In this document: piece by piece, positions 59,421-64,000 of the stretch
Position numbering within the stretch: the first letter of the stretch is position 1
How the letters are laid out: every line of letters begins with the position of its first letter
NCBI GenBank assembly: GCA_017871115.1
Contig: JAFCIZ010000001.1
Location: forward strand, 4,197,501-4,261,500
Origin: Cunninghamella blakesleeana
Lineage: Eukaryota; Mucoromycota; Mucoromycetes; Mucorales; Cunninghamellaceae
Direction of reading: 5' to 3'
DNA length: 64,000 nt
Made by a program: the position numbers and the translations under genes
The notes under the pieces: generated by a model
The model's input: only the letters and a program-made list of their open reading frames with translations
What the model was told of the DNA's origin: nothing
Databases searched by the model: none

Positions 59421-60544
59421 GCAATTAAACACTTTTTATACATTTACATTCACATATGTTTTTAAAAAATTAAATAATCACAACAATAATAATAAAAAAA
59501 ATCCATAATATAATGATATCATACTTCAATTGAATATATATTCACTTCACACAAATAAAATTGAAGAACAGTATTTAATGTTATATTTTTTATTAAAAAA
59601 AAAAAAGGTAATGATAACTTCTTACTATTATTTGCTATATATACTTACATGTTTTTACATTGTTTGTATATAATGCAAAAGCTATTTTTTTTTCTTTCTT
59701 TGCAACATGTTGGTGATGAAACATAAAAATTTTGAGATACATCATTTTTTTTTCTATTTTTTTATGCATAATACTGTTAAATAACGATGGTCTCTTTATT
59801 CAGTTTTTTTAGATAGAATGCTTTTATGTGTAGTTTCTTTGTTTACTGATTCCTTTCATTTTATTGTTGTACCATCGTTTTTTTTATATTTATTATTTTA
59901 TTGACGATTTTTAATTTTTAGAATATAAAAACTGCTTCATGCATATTTCTTTCATTATTAAATTTTATTTTATTAGCATTGATTTTCTGTAATAATGTAT
60001 ACCGAATTTTATCAAACTATAACTTATATTATTAGCATTGCTATCTAACTATAAAACAAATATATTCAGCCTACTTCTTTACCACTTTTTGTGACATTTT
60101 ATATATATAGACAATTTATTTTTTGATAACAATAACTGTGAGCGAAACTTGAGTCCGTAAAATCCGTTCACAGGTTCTATATTTTTTACAATATTTCTTT
60201 CTATCATACGCTGATGCGATTTACTTTACCACTTTTTCCTTCTTCTTCTTTCAAAGTGAACAATTAAGTATAAAATAAATCTGTAACTTTCATTAACACA
60301 CTGTATATGTATACATATTGCGGCTATGGCATTTTATATAAGTTTCAGTTTTTATACGTATACAAAATAAAAAAAAGGGAAATAAAAAATATTTTTTGAG
60401 CATCTTTAATTTTGAAAAAAAAAAAAATTAAACTCCTCTAAAAATTGATTTTAATAAATTCAGCAACTTTCTTTTTTCGCTTTAAATTATTTTTCACACC
60501 TCTTTTTTTTATAAGTAAAAAAAGTAACAATTCTTTTACAGCAT
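59421..60544. other. Intergenic between CCT4 and UBP2-like gene
   Basis: 1.1 kb with no open frame of note. T-rich in the first half. Between 60060 and 60260 the composition is more balanced and contains a 9-bp stem hairpin flanked by two identical 14-mers (separate entry). TTAAACTCC occurs at 60428-60436, about 110 bases before the next start codon. Confidence 0.5.
60077..60247. other. Hairpin between identical 14-mers
   Basis: CTGTGAGCG at 60136-60144 pairs with CGTTCACAG at 60165-60173 (one G-U pair, 20-base loop). The 14-mer CTTTACCACTTTTT occurs at 60077-60090 and again at 60234-60247, roughly symmetric about the hairpin. Could be part of a non-coding RNA or a 3' regulatory element; no known RNA family recognised. 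Confidence 0.3.
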
Positions 60545-63500
60545 ATGACAGAATATAATAATAACAATGAACAATCTCCTCCAGCTTTACCGCCAAGAAA
60601 TAATAATCCTTTTCGAACAATGAATGTAAAGAAAGATCAACTAGATTTAAATATTGCTTATATACCTTCAGCACTCCTCTACAAGTATCAAGATTCAAAC
60701 CAGGATCATGTACACGTATTCCAGCAATATCAACAATTTTCAAAAAATACGTCGATAGATCAACAAAATCAAAATAATGATAATAATAATGATTCGATGG
60801 TAGATAAAGGAAACCAACAACAGCAATTACTGCCACCACCACCACCACCACCACCATCAACAATATCACTCAATCCATTTTTTCAGACTTTTCAATTTAT
60901 TTGTCAACGTTGTCATATATCATTATTTATAAATACAACTTCTTATAAAAAGGGTAGTTGTAGTGGTGACCAATACCCAACCCATCATTACCATCCTGTA
61001 CTTCATACCAATAATAGTAACAGCAATAATAATAATAATAGTAATAATAGCACAATAACAAATACAAAAAATTGTGATACATATCAATGTTGTGGTTGTG
61101 AATCCACAGTTCATATATCTTTAGAAGAGCCTGTATTATCATTAAAAATTTTTGATTTCTTGGCATCTACACGACCTTTTATTACTACTGATATACCGAA
61201 CCAATCAAAAAAACCTACTATGACAAGTGCTCTGACGACCCTTAAAATATACATAAAAAATTTACTAGAGGATAGCCGTCGTAATATTAATACACAAAAT
61301 CAACATTTTGTAGAAAAAATTGGATTAGATTCTGCTAGGTAAAAATAAACTAGATAAAAAAATGAAAAGTATTTAAAGTAGGTTACAGCTATTTATTTTT
61401 ATACCCTTATATTATTTTTATTCGATTATATTTTATTCAAAAAGTACACAAATATTAGAAGCAGCCGGATTCAGTCTTCAAGATGGGTTTTTTTTGGCAC
61501 CAACAACAGTTAATAAAGAGAAACTTCAAACCATCTACGAAGAATTATCAGTAAAACTTCTTGAAATTCATTCCACCATCAATGAAGGGCTAGAAAATAC
61601 CTTGTGGGATGATTCAACGGCTAAAGATATGATATTGAAAGATTTATTGGGGTGTCAATACCAAGTAGAACGAACTACAGCGTATTTTAAACCAGAACTG
61701 ATTCCTTATTGCTTAAACCTTGGTGTTACCAATCTATCCTCCACCAGTTTGATTGCATGGGCTTTTCGACGTATGATTCATGAACAACCTGAAAATAAAT
61801 CTGAATTATTGAAAACATTGTCACATATTGCCAGTATTACAAACGATGACTTATTACGAACTGAAGTTGCTATTGTTATAAGTAACGGTTCTATTGATGA
61901 AATGGATTTAGATGATGTACATCAACAATTTGGTGATATTAATCAAACGAAGGTAAATATAAATATCAAGTATGTATATATAGATTATCACAACCCATAT
62001 TGATATATATATATATATATATGAACGTATGAATGTATATTATAGGTATCTGATGACGCTTCAGCAGAGAAATCTAATTCAATAAATCAAGGTAATACAA
62101 TATTAAATACATATTTTAAAATGAATGGGCCACAATATCTAAATTTTATGTATAATTGTTTTGATATTTATTTAAAGGAAACCAAATTATATCTACAGAA
62201 CCTACGTAAATTATTCATAATAATAAAAATAATATTAAATCAATTATTAAAACAAAAACTAACACATATATTTATTCATATTTATATATAAAATAATTTA
62301 GTCCGGTTGGATTAAATAATATTGGAAACACATGTTATCTTAATAGTTTGCTACAGGTAAAAGTTTTATTGATGTTTTAAAATATATTTAATACACTTGT
62401 AAAGATATCTTTATTAACAACTAATCATAATTATACAAATATTTTTTTTATCTTTTTTTGAAAAAAAAAAGTATTACTTCACTCTTTTACCATTTAGAGA
62501 AACTATTATAAATATGGATGATTATGTAGAAAATGAAGACAAAATGGATTGGCAATCAAAAAAAATTGGTGGTATTGAAGTAGATCAACAAGAAGTTAAG
62601 AGGGCTAAAAAATGTAAGTTGATTATATATATGTATTTATATGTGTATTTATTTATATTTAATTGTTTATATTCGCATACTAATCCCTCTCTATTCTTTA
62701 CTTTTATGGATTTATTAATAAATAGTTGTTAAATTATTAAGAGATTTATTTATTCAACTACAAGAAACTAATGAAAGAGCAATATCACCAGAATATGACT
62801 TAGCTTATATGGCACTTTTAAATGAAAAAGAAAACCAAGAAAATGAAAAATCAGACCAATTAAATGATAATGACAACGATAACAATAATAGAGAAAGTAC
62901 ATCATCATCAAAAGATGGAACATCATCAGAATTATTAGGGTCAGTTAGTACACTTGTGGATAGTAAAAGAGGATCAGACGAAGAAAGAAACAATGACCAT
63001 GAAATAGTAGAAACGGTATCTATTCAAGAAAACGAACAACCGCCTGAATATAACGAAATGGCTTCAACAGATGAAATGGTACTTCTTGGGGGTCATACTA
63101 ATCCACCAATAGATAAGAAATCTAATTTAAATATTACAAATGAATCATCTTTAAATCAACCTAAAAATATTACACCCAGTACAAGCGCAACCTCATCCTC
63201 AACAGAATCTTTAGAAAAAAAACCCAATACAGGAGAATACTTACAACTTCAAACATCGACTATTACTACTCCATCCTCCTCTTCCTCACCATTACCAAAA
63301 AAGAAAAAAAACGCAGATAACATGATGTTTGGAAAACAACAAGATGTAACTGAGTGTATGGGCAATGTAATGTATCTTGTTGAAGCAGCTTTAAAACCAG
63401 AAGAAACTGAAAACATGGAACAAACAAGAGACATGATTAAAAATCTTTTTTATGGAAAAGCTCGACAAATTTTATCTTACAAGGATACTGAAACAACTGA

Positions 63501-63885
63501 TGCAGTACAAAAAATCAAAGAAGAAGAATTTTCTCATGTGATTATTGATGCAGCCGAAGGGAAAACATTATATGATGGATTGGATGAATATTTTTTTGCA
63601 GAACAAGTTGAAAATTTCCGTGGCGGTAAAGAAGTGGTTCGTGAAGTGTCTGTCCAGCATTTTCCTCCTATTCTACAAATTTTGATTCAACGTGTCCAAT
63701 TTGATCGCAATTTAGGCGATGTGTATAAATCTAATGCGTTTATTCATTTTGACGAAGTAATTTATTTAGATAGATATATTGATCAGAATTTTGAATTATT
63801 GGCCCCTCGCCGTGCTCAAGTCGCGGAATGGAATATCAAATTAAAAGAATGTCAACAAGTAATAAAAGATTTTACTAATAATAAG
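60545..63885 (+). CDS. Ubiquitin-specific protease, Ubp2-like (3' end outside window)
   Basis: Deubiquitinase of the C19 (USP) family. Exons 60545-61338, 61445-61952, 62046-62091, 62178-62205, 62302-62356, 62472-62613, 62726-63885; the gene continues past 64000, since the donor at 63886 has no usable next exon in the window. The N-terminus is proline- and asparagine-rich, then CQRC...CCGC pairs near residues 122-185 suggest a small zinc site. The catalytic Cys box [28 protein letters not shown] is at about residue 475. After it comes a long Ser/Glu-rich insertion within the USP fold, then FGKQQDVTECMGNVMYLVE and the fingers/palm part HFPPILQILIQRVQFDR. The Cys-box wording and the insertion resemble Ubp2 (USP25/28 group). 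The His box is not in the window, so catalytic competence cannot be confirmed. Confidence 0.88.
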
Positions 63886-64000
63886 GTAAAAAAAAAAAAA
63901 AATAGATAAAGTGAAATATCATTGTCATCTTTAGGCATATATATAAAAGTCTTACTCTTTCTATACGTTATTATTATTATTATTATTATTGTTTTCATTA

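Noticed and set aside
59705..59760. Possible C/D snoRNA starting at GGTGATGAAAC
   Set aside because: The C box is good but no CTGA D box with terminal stem follows at a suitable distance.
60165..60185. tRNA-like B box (GTTCACAGGTTC)
   Set aside because: No matching A box or cloverleaf stems around it; the bases are better explained by the 9-bp hairpin.

Overview
The window is nuclear DNA of a very AT-rich, intron-dense filamentous fungus. Introns are short and all GT-AG. The protein families (DASH subunit Dad1, Pho87/90/91-type SPX transporter, GT62 glycosyltransferase, Emi1-like, Ubp2-like) are fungal. A COP9 subunit, a ferrochelatase with a C-terminal cysteine cluster and abundant TA/TAA microsatellites fit an early-diverging lineage, most likely Mucoromycota. 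Ferrochelatase argues against the equally AT-rich anaerobic gut fungi. The lineage call is inference. All exon coordinates were worked out by hand from GT-AG sites, reading phase and family conservation.

Layout. 1-5.9 kb is the least stable part: the 5' end of an MFS transporter, a decayed Merlin/IS1595-type transposase, and a second, 5'-truncated copy of the same transporter. 5.9-22 kb carries an SPX phosphate transporter, a GPATCH11-like G-patch protein diverging from a GT62 mannosyltransferase-like gene, a GNAT acetyltransferase, an Emi1-like protein, a 16-exon DENN-domain gene and ferrochelatase. 22-37 kb carries a Ydj1-type DnaJ, Get3, a multi-KH RNA-binding protein, Rab7/Ypt7, an aftiphilin-like clathrin/AP-1 accessory protein and Yaf9/GAS41.

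At 37.2-42.8 kb sits a complete Ty3/gypsy LTR retrotransposon: identical 297-bp LTRs, a 4-bp target duplication and one uninterrupted 1606-residue Gag-Pol frame. It has inserted between the divergent genes YAF9 and DAD1, splitting an intergenic region that was only about 223 bp. 43-51 kb holds an AtuA/DUF1446 gene whose upstream region contains a partly triplicated segment, CSN7, and a LaeA-like methyltransferase. 52-64 kb holds IMP dehydrogenase, the head-to-head chaperonin genes CCT5 and CCT4 sharing a 254-bp promoter, and the 5' part of a Ubp2-like deubiquitinase cut by the window edge.

Functional links: Get3 and Ydj1 (cytosolic protein targeting and folding) are neighbours, CCT4 and CCT5 belong to one ring complex, and Ypt7, the DENN protein and the aftiphilin-like protein all serve membrane traffic. 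I found no gene cluster that looks like a new biochemical system. The unusual content is the transposon biology, the segmental duplications, the promoter architecture and a few proteins with changed key residues.
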